A stretch of DNA of 64,000 bases, from the NCBI RefSeq assembly GCF_016703145.1, contig NZ_JADJCO010000003.1, forward strand, positions 1,256,001-1,320,000. Reading direction: 5' to 3'. This DNA is from Ottowia sp. (GTDB lineage Bacteria; Pseudomonadota; Gammaproteobacteria; Burkholderiales; Burkholderiaceae_C). A program made the position numbers and the translations under genes. The notes beneath the pieces are model-generated. The model was not told the DNA's origin. It saw nothing but the letters and a program-made list of their open reading frames with translations, and did not search any database. The number at the start of each line of letters is the position of its first letter. Within the stretch, counting starts at the first letter, position 1. This document shows positions 16,916-25,053 of this stretch, in pieces.

Positions 16916-17533
16916 TCAGGTGGGCCCCGCGCCATGGCGGGCGCGCAGGTACAGAAGCTGTGCGCGCGCCTCGGGCCACTCACCGGCCGTCATGCTGTAC
17001 ATGACGGTGTCGCGCACGGTGCCGTCGCGCCGCAGGGCGTGATGGCGGATCACCCCGTCCCTGCGCGCGCCCAGGCGCTCGATGGCGCGCTGCGAGGCGA
17101 AGTTGTAGTTGTCGGTGCGCCAGCCGACGACGGCGCAGCCCAGGGCGTCGAAGGCGTGGCCCATCATCAGCAGCTTGCACGTGGTGTTGACGTGCGTGCG
17201 CTGCACGCTGCGGCGGTACCACGTGTAGCCGATCTCCACGCGCCGCAGGGCGGGCACGATGTCGTGGTAGCTGGTCGAGCCCAGCACGGTGCCGCTGGCG
17301 TCGTCGATCACGGCGAAGGCCAGGCGCGTGCCTTCACCGTGCATCCTCAGCGCGGTTTCGATGTAGGCGCGCGTCTCCCGCGGCTCGGGCACGGAGGTGA
17401 CACGGATCGTCCACAGCTGGCCGTCGGCCGCGGCGGCGCGCAGGCCGTCCTCGTGCGACAGCGCCAGCGGCTCCAGGCGAACGCCGCCGGCGTTCAGTAC
17501 CGTGGGGTGGACGAAGGCGGTCGAGGTGTCCAT
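16916..17533 (-). CDS. GNAT-family N-acetyltransferase (RimJ/RimL-like)
   Basis: 205 aa. The fold of protein/ribosomal N-acetyltransferases is seen in order: 'GGVRLEPLALSHEDGL' at the N-terminus, 'AFAVIDDASGTVLGSTSYHDI', 'RRVEIGYTWYRRSVQRTHVNTTCKLLM' (the acetyl-CoA-binding strand and loop), and 'VVGWRTDNYNFASQRAIERLGARRDGVIRHH', the typical N-x-x-S-x-x-A-x-x-x-L-G motif. The substrate is unknown. It lies 10 bp upstream of the VWA gene and downstream of the MoxR gene, so probably belongs to the same transcript. Confidence 0.85.
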   Translation of the reverse strand: MDTSTAFVHPTVLNAGGVRLEPLALSHEDGLRAAAADGQLWTIRVTSVPEPRETRAYIETALRMHGEGTRLAFAVIDDASGTVLGSTSYHDIVPALRRVEIGYTWYRRSVQRTHVNTTCKLLMMGHAFDALGCAVVGWRTDNYNFASQRAIERLGARRDGVIRHHALRRDGTVRDTVMYSMTAGEWPEARAQLLYLRARHGAGPT

Positions 17534-17534
17534 A

Positions 17535-17590
17535 TGCTACTGAATAAATAGCTAGCAACGCAATATCGGCGCGGGCTTCAGGCAAAAAAC
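17535..17590 (+). repeat. Dispersed element, copy 4 (MoxR / GNAT gap)
   Basis: 'AAATAGCTAGCAACGCAATATC' and 'GGCGCGGGCTTCAGGC' (joined in the sequence) match the shared core. The copy occupies the gap between the ATPase and acetyltransferase genes. Confidence 0.7.
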
Positions 17591-17599
17591 ACTAAAAAA

Positions 17600-18442
17600 T
17601 CAGCGGTTGCGCTGGTTCATGAACACCAGCTTCTCGAACAGGCTCACGTCCTGCTCGTTCTTGAGCAGCGCGCCCACCAGCGGCGGCACGGCCACCTTGT
17701 CGTCCTTGCTCTGCAGCGCTTCGAGCGGGATGTCCTCGGCCACCAGCAGCTTCAGCCAATCCAGCAGCTCGCTGGTGGAGGGCTTCTTCTTCAGGCCCGG
17801 CAGGCCGCGCACGGTATAGAAAACCTGCATCGCGGCCGACAGCAGCTCCTGCTTCAGGCCGGGGAAGTGCACGTCCACGATCTGCCGCATCGTCTCGGGC
17901 TCGGGGAACTTGATGTAATGGAAGAAGCAGCGGCGCAGGAAGGCGTCGGGCAGCTCCTTCTCGTTGTTGGAGGTGATGAAGACCAGCGGCCGGTGCTTGG
18001 CGCGGATGGTCTCGCGCGTCTCGTAGCAGTGGAACTCCATGCGGTCGATCTCGCGCAGCAGATCGTTGGGGAATTCGATGTCGGCCTTGTCGATCTCGTC
18101 GATCAGCAGCGCCACCGGCTCGTCGGCGGTGAAGGCCTGCCACAGCACGCCCTTGATGATGTAGTTGTGGATGTCCTTGACCCGGTCGTCACCCAACTGG
18201 CTGTCGCGCAGCCGGCTCACGGCGTCGTACTCGTACAGGCCCTGCTGCGCCTTGGTGGTGGACTTGATGTGCCACTGCAGCAGCGGCAGTTTCAGCGCCT
18301 CGGCCACTTCCTCGGCCAGCATGGTCTTGCCGGTGCCGGGCTCGCCCTTGATGAGCAGCGGGCGCTTGAGCGTGATGGCGGCGTTGACGGCCAGCATCAG
18401 GTCCGGCGTGGCGACGTAGTTCTCGGAGCCTTGGAATTTCAT
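17600..18442 (-). CDS. MoxR-family AAA ATPase
   Basis: About 280 aa from MKFQGSENYVATPDLMLAVN; longer in-frame starts upstream lie in the divergent promoter region. Walker A is 'GEPGTGKTMLAEEVA' (about residue 33-40), Walker B 'ALLIDEIDKADIEFPNDLL', sensor 1 'VFITSNNEKELPDAFLRRC' with the arginine finger after it. MoxR ATPases work with VWA proteins as chaperone pairs for metal-cofactor or complex maturation; the CoxE-like partner is two genes downstream. It is divergent from the cytochrome c gene. Confidence 0.92.
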   Translation of the reverse strand: MKFQGSENYVATPDLMLAVNAAITLKRPLLIKGEPGTGKTMLAEEVAEALKLPLLQWHIKSTTKAQQGLYEYDAVSRLRDSQLGDDRVKDIHNYIIKGVLWQAFTADEPVALLIDEIDKADIEFPNDLLREIDRMEFHCYETRETIRAKHRPLVFITSNNEKELPDAFLRRCFFHYIKFPEPETMRQIVDVHFPGLKQELLSAAMQVFYTVRGLPGLKKKPSTSELLDWLKLLVAEDIPLEALQSKDDKVAVPPLVGALLKNEQDVSLFEKLVFMNQRNR

Positions 18443-18551
18443 GTCGTGATGAAGGGGGTGGAGCGAGGGGAATCGGCGACAGGGGCGTGGCCTCGGCGTG
18501 ATTACAATCCCCGCAGATGTGAATCGATCAACCTTGGATTGTGCTCGCAAA

Positions 18552-19226
18552 ATGAAGAAGAATTTGTCCCCGATGTTCGCTGCCCTGGCCGTCGCCGCCA
18601 CCTTCGCCGTGGCACTGCCCGCCCAGGCTCAGGGGGTGGCGGGGGACGCCAAGGCCGGCGAGGGCAAGGTGGCCATGTGCATCGGCTGCCACGGTATCGT
18701 GGGCTACAAATCGAGCTTCCCCGAGGTGTACCAGGTGCCCAAGATTTCGGGTCAGAACGCCAAGTACATCGCCGCCGTGCTGGAGAGCTACAAGAAGGGC
18801 GACCGCAAGCACCCCAGCATGCGCGGCATCGCCGGCTCGCTGAGCGAACAGGACATCGCCGACGTGGCCGCCTTCTATGAAGCGCAGGGCAAGTCCGCCG
18901 GCGCGGCCGAGCTGCCGGCCCCGCGCCAGCCCAGCACCGAGGTGGCGCAACTGCTGCAAAAGGGCGCCTGCGTGTCCTGCCACGGCGACAACTATGCCAA
19001 GCCGATCGACCCGGGCTACCCCAAGATCGCCGGCCAGCATGCCGACTATCTTTACGTCGCGCTGAAGGCCTACCGCGACAACACGCACGCCAGCTGGGGT
19101 CGCGCCAACCCCGTCATGGCCGGCATGGCCAAGCAGTTCTCCAACGCCGAGTTGAAGGCCATGGCCCAATACATCGGCTCGCTGCCGGGCGATCTGAAGA
19201 CGGTGCCGCAGTCCCGGTTCCGCTGA
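18552..19226 (+). CDS. Di-haem class I cytochrome c (cytochrome c4-like)
   Basis: 224 aa. A signal peptide (MKKNLSPMFAALAVAATFAV…PAQAQG) exports it. Two c-type haem sites, CIGCH and CVSCH, each begin a domain of about 90 residues, and each domain has a distal methionine candidate ('HPSMRGIAG' and 'NPVMAGMAKQ'). This is the c4-type pattern of periplasmic electron carriers feeding terminal oxidases. The oxidase operon lies 6 kb downstream. Start chosen at MKKN because of the signal peptide; the longer in-frame extension is not hydrophobic. Confidence 0.9.
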   Translation: MKKNLSPMFAALAVAATFAVALPAQAQGVAGDAKAGEGKVAMCIGCHGIVGYKSSFPEVYQVPKISGQNAKYIAAVLESYKKGDRKHPSMRGIAGSLSEQDIADVAAFYEAQGKSAGAAELPAPRQPSTEVAQLLQKGACVSCHGDNYAKPIDPGYPKIAGQHADYLYVALKAYRDNTHASWGRANPVMAGMAKQFSNAELKAMAQYIGSLPGDLKTVPQSRFR

Positions 19227-19500
19227 GCCCGCCTCCGCCACGGCGCATCGTTCCGTGGACCCGCAGCGATCGAGTCCACGTTGACCGGCTTGGCGGTTTG
19301 ATTTTCGAGAGTACCGCCCCGCTTGCGCGGCCCGCGCCAGGGTCCTGCGCGTTCCCGCCAGCCCCGCGGGCTGGCACGTCACGGGCCGAGGCTCACTGCT
19401 CCAGCCGCCGGATGCATGGGCGAGCGAAGAAGATGAATCCGCGCGGCGCCAGCGTCCCGCGCACATCGAACCAGAAGCTTGATTGGAAGGAGACACACGC
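19227..19500. other. Intergenic stretch without recognisable feature
   Basis: About 270 bp between the cytochrome c and CoA-transferase genes. I see no ORF with plausible coding character, no dispersed-element copy and no clear terminator; only a good ribosome site (aaggag) at its right end, 7-12 bp before the ATG at 19501. Confidence 0.4.
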
Positions 19501-20703
19501 ATGAGCAACATCTTCGAGGGACTGAAAGTCATCGACTGCAGCAGCTTCATCGCCGCCCCCACCGCGGCGACCCTGCTGGGCGACCTGGGCGCCGATGTCA
19601 TCAAGGTCGAGCCGCCGGGCGCGGGCGATCCGTGCCGCACCCTTCCCCACCTGCCCGGCATGCCGAAATCGGAGCATCCGTACGGCTGGATGCTCGACAA
19701 CCGCGGCAAGCGCGGCCTGGCGCTGGACCTGTCCAAGCCGGAGGGCCAGGCCGTGATGCATCGGCTGGCGGCCCAGGCCGACGTGTTCGTCACCAACTAC
19801 CCGCTCGCGGTGCGCCACAAGCTGGCGCTCGACCATGGGCGGCTCATGGCCCTCAACGAGCGGATGATCTACGCGTCCTTCACCGGCTACGGCGAAACCG
19901 GCGCCGAGATGGCCAAGCCCGGCTTCGACGCCACGGCCTACTGGGCGCGCTCGGGCCTGATGGCCCTGGTGCGCCCCGACGCCTCCACGCCGCCGGCGCG
20001 CGCGATCGCCGGCATGGGCGACCACCCCTCCGGCGTCTCGCTGTTCGCGGCCGTCGCGGTGGCGCTGTACCAGCGCGAGCGCACCGGGCGCGGCACCCTG
20101 GTCGGCTCATCCCTGCTGGCCAACGGGCTGTGGGCCAACGGCACCTTCGCGCAGGCGGCGCTGTGCGGCGCCAGCTTCACGCCGCGCCCGCCGCGCGAGA
20201 AGGGCTTCAGCGCGCTGGGCTGCTACTACCGCTGCCGCGACGGGCGTTGGCTGCTGCTGTCCATCGTCAACGAGGCGCGCGACTGGCCGGTCTTCGCCGC
20301 CTGCATGGGCCGCGCGGACCTGATCGACGACCCGCGGTTCGCCAAGCAGGCCGACCGGTATGCGCGGTCGGTCGAGTTGATCGCGCTGTTCGACGCCGCC
20401 TTTGCCACCCGCGACCGCGACGACTGGCGCCAGCGCCTGGACGCGGCGAGCATCGTCTTCGAGTGCGTCGCCGAGATGAGCGACTTGCCGCACGACCAGC
20501 AGGCCAAGGATGCGGGCGTGCTCGTGCCCTTCGAGGACGGCACGATGCTGACGATCGACAGCCCCTTCTTCATCGGCGGCGCCCCGAAGGCCCGGCCGCG
20601 CAAGGCGCCGGCCCTCGGCGAGCACAGCGACCAGGTGCTGCGCGATGCCGGCTACGACGACGCGGCGATCGCGAAGCTGCGCGACGGCAAGGTTGTCGCC
20701 TGA
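19501..20703 (+). CDS. CaiB/BaiF-type (family III) CoA-transferase
   Basis: 400 aa. Family III signatures: N-terminal 'GLKVIDCSSFIAAPTAATLLGDLGADVIKVEPP', 'NRGKRGLALDLSKPEG', and 'GFDATAYWARSGLM' holding the candidate catalytic aspartate (about residue 143). These enzymes move CoA between carboxylates, for example succinyl-CoA to a fatty or aromatic acid. An AAGGAG ribosome site fixes the start at 19501. No neighbouring gene indicates the substrate; it stands alone between the cytochrome c gene and the converging DUF1841 gene. Confidence 0.9.
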   Translation: MSNIFEGLKVIDCSSFIAAPTAATLLGDLGADVIKVEPPGAGDPCRTLPHLPGMPKSEHPYGWMLDNRGKRGLALDLSKPEGQAVMHRLAAQADVFVTNYPLAVRHKLALDHGRLMALNERMIYASFTGYGETGAEMAKPGFDATAYWARSGLMALVRPDASTPPARAIAGMGDHPSGVSLFAAVAVALYQRERTGRGTLVGSSLLANGLWANGTFAQAALCGASFTPRPPREKGFSALGCYYRCRDGRWLLLSIVNEARDWPVFAACMGRADLIDDPRFAKQADRYARSVELIALFDAAFATRDRDDWRQRLDAASIVFECVAEMSDLPHDQQAKDAGVLVPFEDGTMLTIDSPFFIGGAPKARPRKAPALGEHSDQVLRDAGYDDAAIAKLRDGKVVA

Positions 20704-20734
20704 CCGTCTGGCGCGCGGCTGCGGGCGCCGAGTC

Positions 20735-20803
20735 GATTCGTGATGAAATCGGCCTCAAGCCCGCGTAGATATTGCGCTATAAGCTATCAATAATGCAGCT
20801 ATC
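20735..20803 (-). repeat. Dispersed element, copy 5
   Basis: On the minus strand: 'ttgatagcttatagcgcaat', 'atctacgcgggcttgaggcc', one of the best matches to the shared core. It sits between the converging CoA-transferase and DUF1841 genes. Confidence 0.8.
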
Positions 20804-20811
20804 GGCAGCCA

Positions 20812-21246
20812 TCAGTCGCGCGTGGCGCGCCGCTGCACGCAGGCGATGTAGGCCTCGCCGTCCGGCGCGCGGCCGTGGCGCTGCGCGTCCTGCAGCATCT
20901 GGCCCAAGCAGTCCATCACCTCGTGGTGCGCGTCGTGCAGGCTGTCCCGGCGGCGCGCCAGCAACTCCACCGCCTGGCGGATGCCGGGGGGCTGGTCGAT
21001 GCTGCACTGCTCGCTGATCGACAGGTGCATCGACAGGTGCAGGAACGGGTTGGCGCGGCCCGGCCCGTCGGTGTAGACGCGCGCCACGGCCGCCTCGGCG
21101 TCGGCGAAGTCGGCGTGCCATTCGGGGTGCTCGGCGATCCAGCCAGCGGCCAGGGTCTCGATGGCTTCCATCGGCTGACCCGCGCGTGACTTGGCCCAGG
21201 CGCTACAAAAAAAACGACGGACTTCTTCTTGCGTGGGGGCGAACAT
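20812..21246 (-). CDS. DUF1841 family protein
   Basis: 144 aa. The conserved block 'NPFLHLSMHLSISEQCSIDQ' followed by 'PPGIRQAVELL' and 'HHEVMDCLGQMLQDAQR' is diagnostic for DUF1841, a family of small soluble proteins common in beta- and gammaproteobacteria. The repeated histidines could bind a metal but no function is established. Convergent with the CoA-transferase gene and downstream of the UPF0126 gene on the same strand (33 bp gap). Confidence 0.85.
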   Translation of the reverse strand: MFAPTQEEVRRFFCSAWAKSRAGQPMEAIETLAAGWIAEHPEWHADFADAEAAVARVYTDGPGRANPFLHLSMHLSISEQCSIDQPPGIRQAVELLARRRDSLHDAHHEVMDCLGQMLQDAQRHGRAPDGEAYIACVQRRATRD

Positions 21247-21279
21247 GGTGCGAGGAGGGTAGCACGGCCAGGGCTGCCT

Positions 21280-21930
21280 TCAGTGCCGCCAGCCCGGCAC
21301 CTGCCAGTCGCGGCGCACCGACAGCAGCCGCAGGCCCGCCGTCGCGGCGACCGTCACCGTGAGCACCAGCCACGGGGGCAGGCCCAGCGTCTGCAGCAGC
21401 ACGTGCAGCCAGGCGCCCGCGAAGGCGCACAGCGCATAGGGCCGGTGGTCGCTGAGGGCGCGCGGGATCTCGTTGCACAGGATGTCGCGGATCACGCCGC
21501 CGAAGGTGCTGGTGATCACGCCCATCAGCACCGCCACCAGCATCGGCTGGCCCAGGGCCAGCGCCAGGTCCACGCCCACGGCGGTGAACAGGCCCAGGCC
21601 GAGGGCGTCGGGCCAGAGGATGGCGCGTTCGGTCGGCGCCAGGTGCCGCTGGCGCATGAACAGGATCGCCAGCGCGCACAGTGCCAGCAGCCCCCACAGG
21701 TATTCGACGTGCCGGGCCCAGAAGAAGGGCCGCTGGTCCAGCAGCAGGTCGCGCAGCGTGCCGCCGCCGAAGGCGGTGGCGAAGGCCACCACGCACACGC
21801 CCACCGCGTCCAGGCGCTTGCGCGCGGCTTCGATCACGCCCGACAGCGCGAAGGCCAGCGTGGCCGCGAATTCCAGCGCCAAGCGCAGCTTTTCGCCCCA
21901 GGCCGGGGGCAGCGGTTGCATCAAGTCCAT
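21280..21930 (-). CDS. UPF0126/TRIC-type membrane protein (YicG-like)
   Basis: 216 aa with about seven hydrophobic helices. It shows the internally duplicated family motifs 'FALSGVIEAARKRLDAVGV' with 'ATAFGGGTLRDLLLDQRPFFW', and the second-half counterpart 'GVITSTFGGVIRDILCNEIPRAL'. The two G-G-x-x-R-D loops are the signature of the TRIC/UPF0126 cation-channel family; YicG and YadS are E. coli homologues with possible amino-acid (glycine) export roles. Inner-membrane location. The physiological substrate here is not evident. Confidence 0.88.
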   Translation of the reverse strand: MDLMQPLPPAWGEKLRLALEFAATLAFALSGVIEAARKRLDAVGVCVVAFATAFGGGTLRDLLLDQRPFFWARHVEYLWGLLALCALAILFMRQRHLAPTERAILWPDALGLGLFTAVGVDLALALGQPMLVAVLMGVITSTFGGVIRDILCNEIPRALSDHRPYALCAFAGAWLHVLLQTLGLPPWLVLTVTVAATAGLRLLSVRRDWQVPGWRH

Positions 21931-21973
21931 GGCGCGTATTGTGGCGGCCGGCGCGGATGGGTTCGCTGGGTGC

Positions 21974-22030
21974 TGCTATTTAAGTAGCTGCAGGTGTATA
22001 TCCGGCGCGGGCATGGGTCTGATCTCATTC
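21974..22030 (+). repeat. Dispersed element, copy 6
   Basis: 'GCTATTTAAGTAGCTGCAGG' then 'TATATCCGGCGCGGGC'. A divergent copy in the gap between the UPF0126 gene and the MaoC gene. Confidence 0.55.
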
Positions 22031-22141
22031 GAAAACCGGTGCGCTGAGCCGCCGGCGGAGGGCGCCGCCCGTGGCGGGTCGCGGCTCGCCCAGTCGCGCG
22101 GTTGACAGCCACGGGAGCGCCGCCGGACTAGATTGCCATCC

Positions 22142-22594
22142 ATGAGAACCTTCAACACCCTTGCCGAATTGGCGGCCTGCACCGGCCAGGAAGTCATCGT
22201 GAGCGACTGGCACACGGTGACGCAGCAGCACATCGACCAGTTCGCCGACGCCACCGGCGACCACCAATGGATCCACGTCGATCCCGAGCGCGCCAAGACC
22301 GGGCCCTTCGGCACCACCATCGCGCACGGCTTCCTGACACTGTCGCTGCTGGCCGGACTGGCCGACCGTTCGTTCGTGATCAATGACGTGCGCATGGGCG
22401 TCAACTACGGCCTGAACAAGGTGCGCTTCACCTCCCCCGTGCCGGCGGGCAGCCGCGTGCGCCTGCGCATGAAGCTGCTGGAGGCGACGCCTATCGAGGG
22501 CGGCCTGCAATTGGCGTGGCAGTCCACCATCGAGCGCGAGGGCGCGGACAAGCCCGCGTGCATCGCGGAGTCGCTGGCGCGCTACTTCGTCTGA
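22142..22594 (+). CDS. MaoC-like enoyl-CoA hydratase
   Basis: 150 aa from ATG 22142. A single hot-dog domain contains the hydratase-2 motif 'QFADATGDHQWIHVDPERAK…FGTTIAHGFLTLSLLAGL', with the catalytic Asp and His in D-x-x-x-x-H and a downstream Gly-His-Gly-like 'AHGFLTL'. These proteins hydrate trans-2-enoyl-CoA to (R)-3-hydroxyacyl-CoA, feeding PHA synthesis or acting in other acyl-CoA pathways. It is a single-gene unit converging on trmL. Confidence 0.9.
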   Translation: MRTFNTLAELAACTGQEVIVSDWHTVTQQHIDQFADATGDHQWIHVDPERAKTGPFGTTIAHGFLTLSLLAGLADRSFVINDVRMGVNYGLNKVRFTSPVPAGSRVRLRMKLLEATPIEGGLQLAWQSTIEREGADKPACIAESLARYFV

Positions 22595-22607
22595 AGCGGG
22601 CGGGCCG

Positions 22608-23075
22608 TCAGTCGCCGGCAAAGCCGTTCTGTCGCCAGGCCTCAAAGACGCTCACCGCCACCGCATTGGACAGGTTCAGGCTGCGCTGGCCGGCGCGCAT
22701 GGGTAGGCGCAACTGCTGTGCCGGTGCCAGGCGCTCCAGCACGGCGGGCGGCAGTCCGCGCGTCTCGGCGCCGAACACTAGCCAGTCGCCGGGCTGAAAG
22801 CGCACCTCGTGCAGCCCGCGCGTGCCGCGCGTGGTGAGCGCGAACAGGCGGGCCGGGTCGGGCTGCTCCGCCTGGATGAACGCCTCCCACCCGGCATGGC
22901 GGCGCACCTCGGCGTACTCGTGGTAGTCCAGTCCGGCGCGGCGCAGCAGCTTGTCGTCCATCGAGAAGCCCAGCGGTTCGATCAGGTGCAGCGTGCAGCC
23001 GGTGTTGGCGGCCAGGCGGATCACGTTGCCGGTGTTGGGCGGGATCTCGGGCTCGACCAGGACGATGTGGAACAT
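22608..23075 (-). CDS. trmL: tRNA (cytidine(34)-2'-O)-methyltransferase TrmL
   Basis: 155 aa, the usual size. SPOUT-knot signatures: N-terminal 'MFHIVLVEPEIPPNTGNVIRL' with the catalytic Asn/Arg context, 'GCTLHLIEPLGFSMDDKLLRRAGLDY', and the knot 'LVFGAETRGLPPAVLE', 'RSLNLSNAVAVSVFEAWRQ'. It 2'-O-methylates the wobble base of tRNA-Leu isoacceptors. Same strand as comF, 18 bp downstream of its stop, so probably cotranscribed. Confidence 0.93.
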   Translation of the reverse strand: MFHIVLVEPEIPPNTGNVIRLAANTGCTLHLIEPLGFSMDDKLLRRAGLDYHEYAEVRRHAGWEAFIQAEQPDPARLFALTTRGTRGLHEVRFQPGDWLVFGAETRGLPPAVLERLAPAQQLRLPMRAGQRSLNLSNAVAVSVFEAWRQNGFAGD

Positions 23076-23093
23076 GGCGGGGATTGTCGTCCC

Positions 23094-23804
23094 CTATGAG
23101 CGGCCGGCAGCCGGCTCGTCGGTGCGCGCGAACGCCAGGGCGACGACGTGGCGCGCGCCGGCGTCGCGCAGCGCCCGCGCGGCCTCGTGCAGGCTGGCGC
23201 CAGTGGTCATCACGTCGTCCACCAGCGCCACGCGCCGTTCGTGCAGCTCGTGCGCGCGCAGGGGATCGACGGAGAAGGCGCCGCGCACGTTCCTGAGGCG
23301 GTCCGCGCGCGCCAGCCCGCGCTGCGGCGGCGTATGGCGCGTGCGCACCAGCAGGTCGATGCGGCAGCGCGCCGGCGCTAGCCGGCGGGCCAGCAGCACG
23401 GACGGGTTGTAGCCGCGCTCGGCCAGGCGCTCGGGCGACAGCGGCATGGGCAGCACCAGGTCGGCCAGCGCCAGCGCATCCGCCACGCCGGGGGCGCGGG
23501 TCAGCAGGTCGGCCAGCGGCGCGGCGAGGCCGGCATCCTGGTGGAACTTGAGGCGCGCGATGCAGCCCGTCCAGGGCCATTGGTAGGGCACGGCGGCCAG
23601 GCAGAGGTCGAGCGGCGGCGGCTCGCGCAGGCAGGCTCCGCAGCGCGCCACGCCGGCGGGCACGGGCAGCGCGCAGCTTTCGCAGCGCGTGCCCGGCGGC
23701 GCGAAGCGCGCCGCGCAGGCCCGGCACACCGGCTGCGCGGGCCAGGCGCGGCAGATCAGGCACTGGCTGGGCCAGGGGCGGCGGGTGGGGCGGGGCGTGG
23801 ACAT
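23094..23804 (-). CDS. ComF-family protein (zinc finger + phosphoribosyltransferase domain)
   Basis: 236 aa from ATG 23804. Eight cysteines in four pairs at the N-terminus (CLIC, CRAC, CESC, CGAC) form two zinc knuckles. The C-terminal phosphoribosyltransferase domain carries 'RGYNPSVLLARRLA', 'RTRHTPPQRGLARADRLRNV' and the PRPP loop 'RVALVDDVMTTGASLHEAARAL'. ComF proteins take part in DNA uptake in competent species; GntX relatives serve other roles. Upstream of trmL in the same direction, divergent from the BioC-like gene 52 bp away. Confidence 0.9.
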   Translation of the reverse strand: MSTPRPTRRPWPSQCLICRAWPAQPVCRACAARFAPPGTRCESCALPVPAGVARCGACLREPPPLDLCLAAVPYQWPWTGCIARLKFHQDAGLAAPLADLLTRAPGVADALALADLVLPMPLSPERLAERGYNPSVLLARRLAPARCRIDLLVRTRHTPPQRGLARADRLRNVRGAFSVDPLRAHELHERRVALVDDVMTTGASLHEAARALRDAGARHVVALAFARTDEPAAGRS

Positions 23805-23856
23805 CCGACGCGATGGAGGCGAAGACGGCTGGATCAATATACTGCCGCGATCCGCC

Positions 23857-24768
23857 ATGCCCGCCCACCTGCCGCCGACCATCGATCCCGTTGCCGCCCG
23901 CCGCTGGGCCGCGCGGCCGCTCGCCCAATCGCCCTGGCTGCACGACGAAGTGGCGCGGCGCATGGCCGAACGCCTGGCGTGGATCCGGCTGCCGGTGCGG
24001 CGCTGGGCGCAGTGGGAGCCGGTGCGCGGTGGTCGGCAGGGGCGGGCGCTGGTGGCGGCCCGCTACCCGGATTCAAAGTGTTTTGAGGTGTTTGCCCGCA
24101 CCAGTCAAACGCCAGCAGCTACTGAAAACGTAGTAAACAAATGGTGGCAACGGCTCGGCCTGGGGCGTGCGGGAGCCCTGGCCACGGGAGAGGCGCCGCC
24201 CGATGGCGCGGTGCAACTGGTCTGGGCCAACATGCTGGCGCACCAGGTCGCCGATCCGGGCGCGCTGCTGGCCGCCTGGCACCGCGCCCTGGCGGTGGAC
24301 GGCTTCGTGATGTTCTCCTGCCTGGGGCCCGACACACTGCGCGAGTTGCGGGCGCCGTATGCCGACGCCGGCTGGCCGCCCCCGGCCCAGGACTTCACCG
24401 ACATGCACGATTGGGGCGACCAGTTGGTGGCCGCCGGCTTCGCCGAGCCGGTGATGGACATGGAGCACATCACGCTGACCTTCGAGACCCCCGAGCGCCT
24501 GCTGGCCGAGCTGCGCGGCCTGGGGCGCAACCTGCACCCCGCGCGCTTCGCCGGCCTGCGCACGCCGGCCTGGCGCGGCCGGCTGGAGGCGGCGCTGGAG
24601 CGGCGCCTGCGGCCGGCCGGCGGCGGCCCGCTGGCGCTGACCTTCGAGATCATCTATGGCCACGCGCTCAAGCCCGCGCCGCGCCTTGCGATGGCGCCGC
24701 GCGCCGAGATCACGGTCGAGGAAATGCGGGCCTCGCTGCGGCAGCGCCGCAAGGCGCCGCCGCCTTGA
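23857..24768 (+). CDS. BioC-like / class I SAM methyltransferase family protein
   Basis: 303 aa. The C-terminal two thirds match BioC-type proteins: 'VQLVWANMLAHQVADPGALLAAWHRALAVDGFVMFSCLGPDTLREL' (motifs around the post-I Asp and the W-x-R-x-L/G helix), 'DMHDWGDQLVAAGFAEPVMDMEHITL', and 'LTFEIIYGHAL'. The expected SAM-binding glycine loop (E-x-G-x-G-x-G) is absent: that region reads 'WEPVRGGRQGRALVAARYP', and just after it about 23 residues are encoded by a copy of the dispersed repeat. The protein may be a degenerate or divergent methyltransferase; malonyl-ACP methylation in biotin synthesis is only a family inference, and no other bio gene is near. Confidence 0.65.
   Translation: MPAHLPPTIDPVAARRWAARPLAQSPWLHDEVARRMAERLAWIRLPVRRWAQWEPVRGGRQGRALVAARYPDSKCFEVFARTSQTPAATENVVNKWWQRLGLGRAGALATGEAPPDGAVQLVWANMLAHQVADPGALLAAWHRALAVDGFVMFSCLGPDTLRELRAPYADAGWPPPAQDFTDMHDWGDQLVAAGFAEPVMDMEHITLTFETPERLLAELRGLGRNLHPARFAGLRTPAWRGRLEAALERRLRPAGGGPLALTFEIIYGHALKPAPRLAMAPRAEITVEEMRASLRQRRKAPPP
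24071..24138 (-). repeat. Dispersed element, copy 7, inside the BioC-like gene
   Basis: On the minus strand: 'agtagctgctggcgtttgac' then 'tggtgcgggcaaacacctca', matching order and spacing of intergenic copies. It is read through in frame as 'DSKCFEVFARTSQTPAATEN…' in the methyltransferase-like protein. Confidence 0.65.
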
Positions 24769-25053
24769 GAATTGCCCGGCGGCGCCGAATCGGCCGATGC
24801 GAGTCGGTTAAACTTGCGGCCAGCTACGCGCGAGAGCCTGGCGCGGCGGTGATCTCGGAGGGAATTGCCCCGTCGCTTTGGATCTTGGGAAGAGGAAGCG
24901 GGCCGGCAGGCGCGAGCGCACGGAGTCCGGCTGCGAGCGGCCCCTCCGGCGCCTGCCGCTGGCAGGAGACAGCGCCGGATCCCGCGGCCGCGCATCCCGC
25001 CGCACCGCGTGGATCGGGACGTGATTGTTTGAGACTCTGGAAGACGTGACACG
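24769..25053. promoter_or_regulatory. Upstream region of the cytochrome c oxidase operon
   Basis: 285 bp before ctaC with no credible ORF. 'GTCGGTTAAACTTGCGGCC' near 24803-24821 holds a possible -10-like TTAAACT. Several GC-rich inverted stretches follow, for example around the GGCGCCTGCCGCTGGCAGG segment near 24948, so a long structured leader is likely. No specific regulator site was recognised. Confidence 0.35.

Noticed and set aside
23541..24086. Plus-strand frame overlapping comF and the BioC-like gene
   Set aside because: Shadow of the two divergent genes and without any domain.
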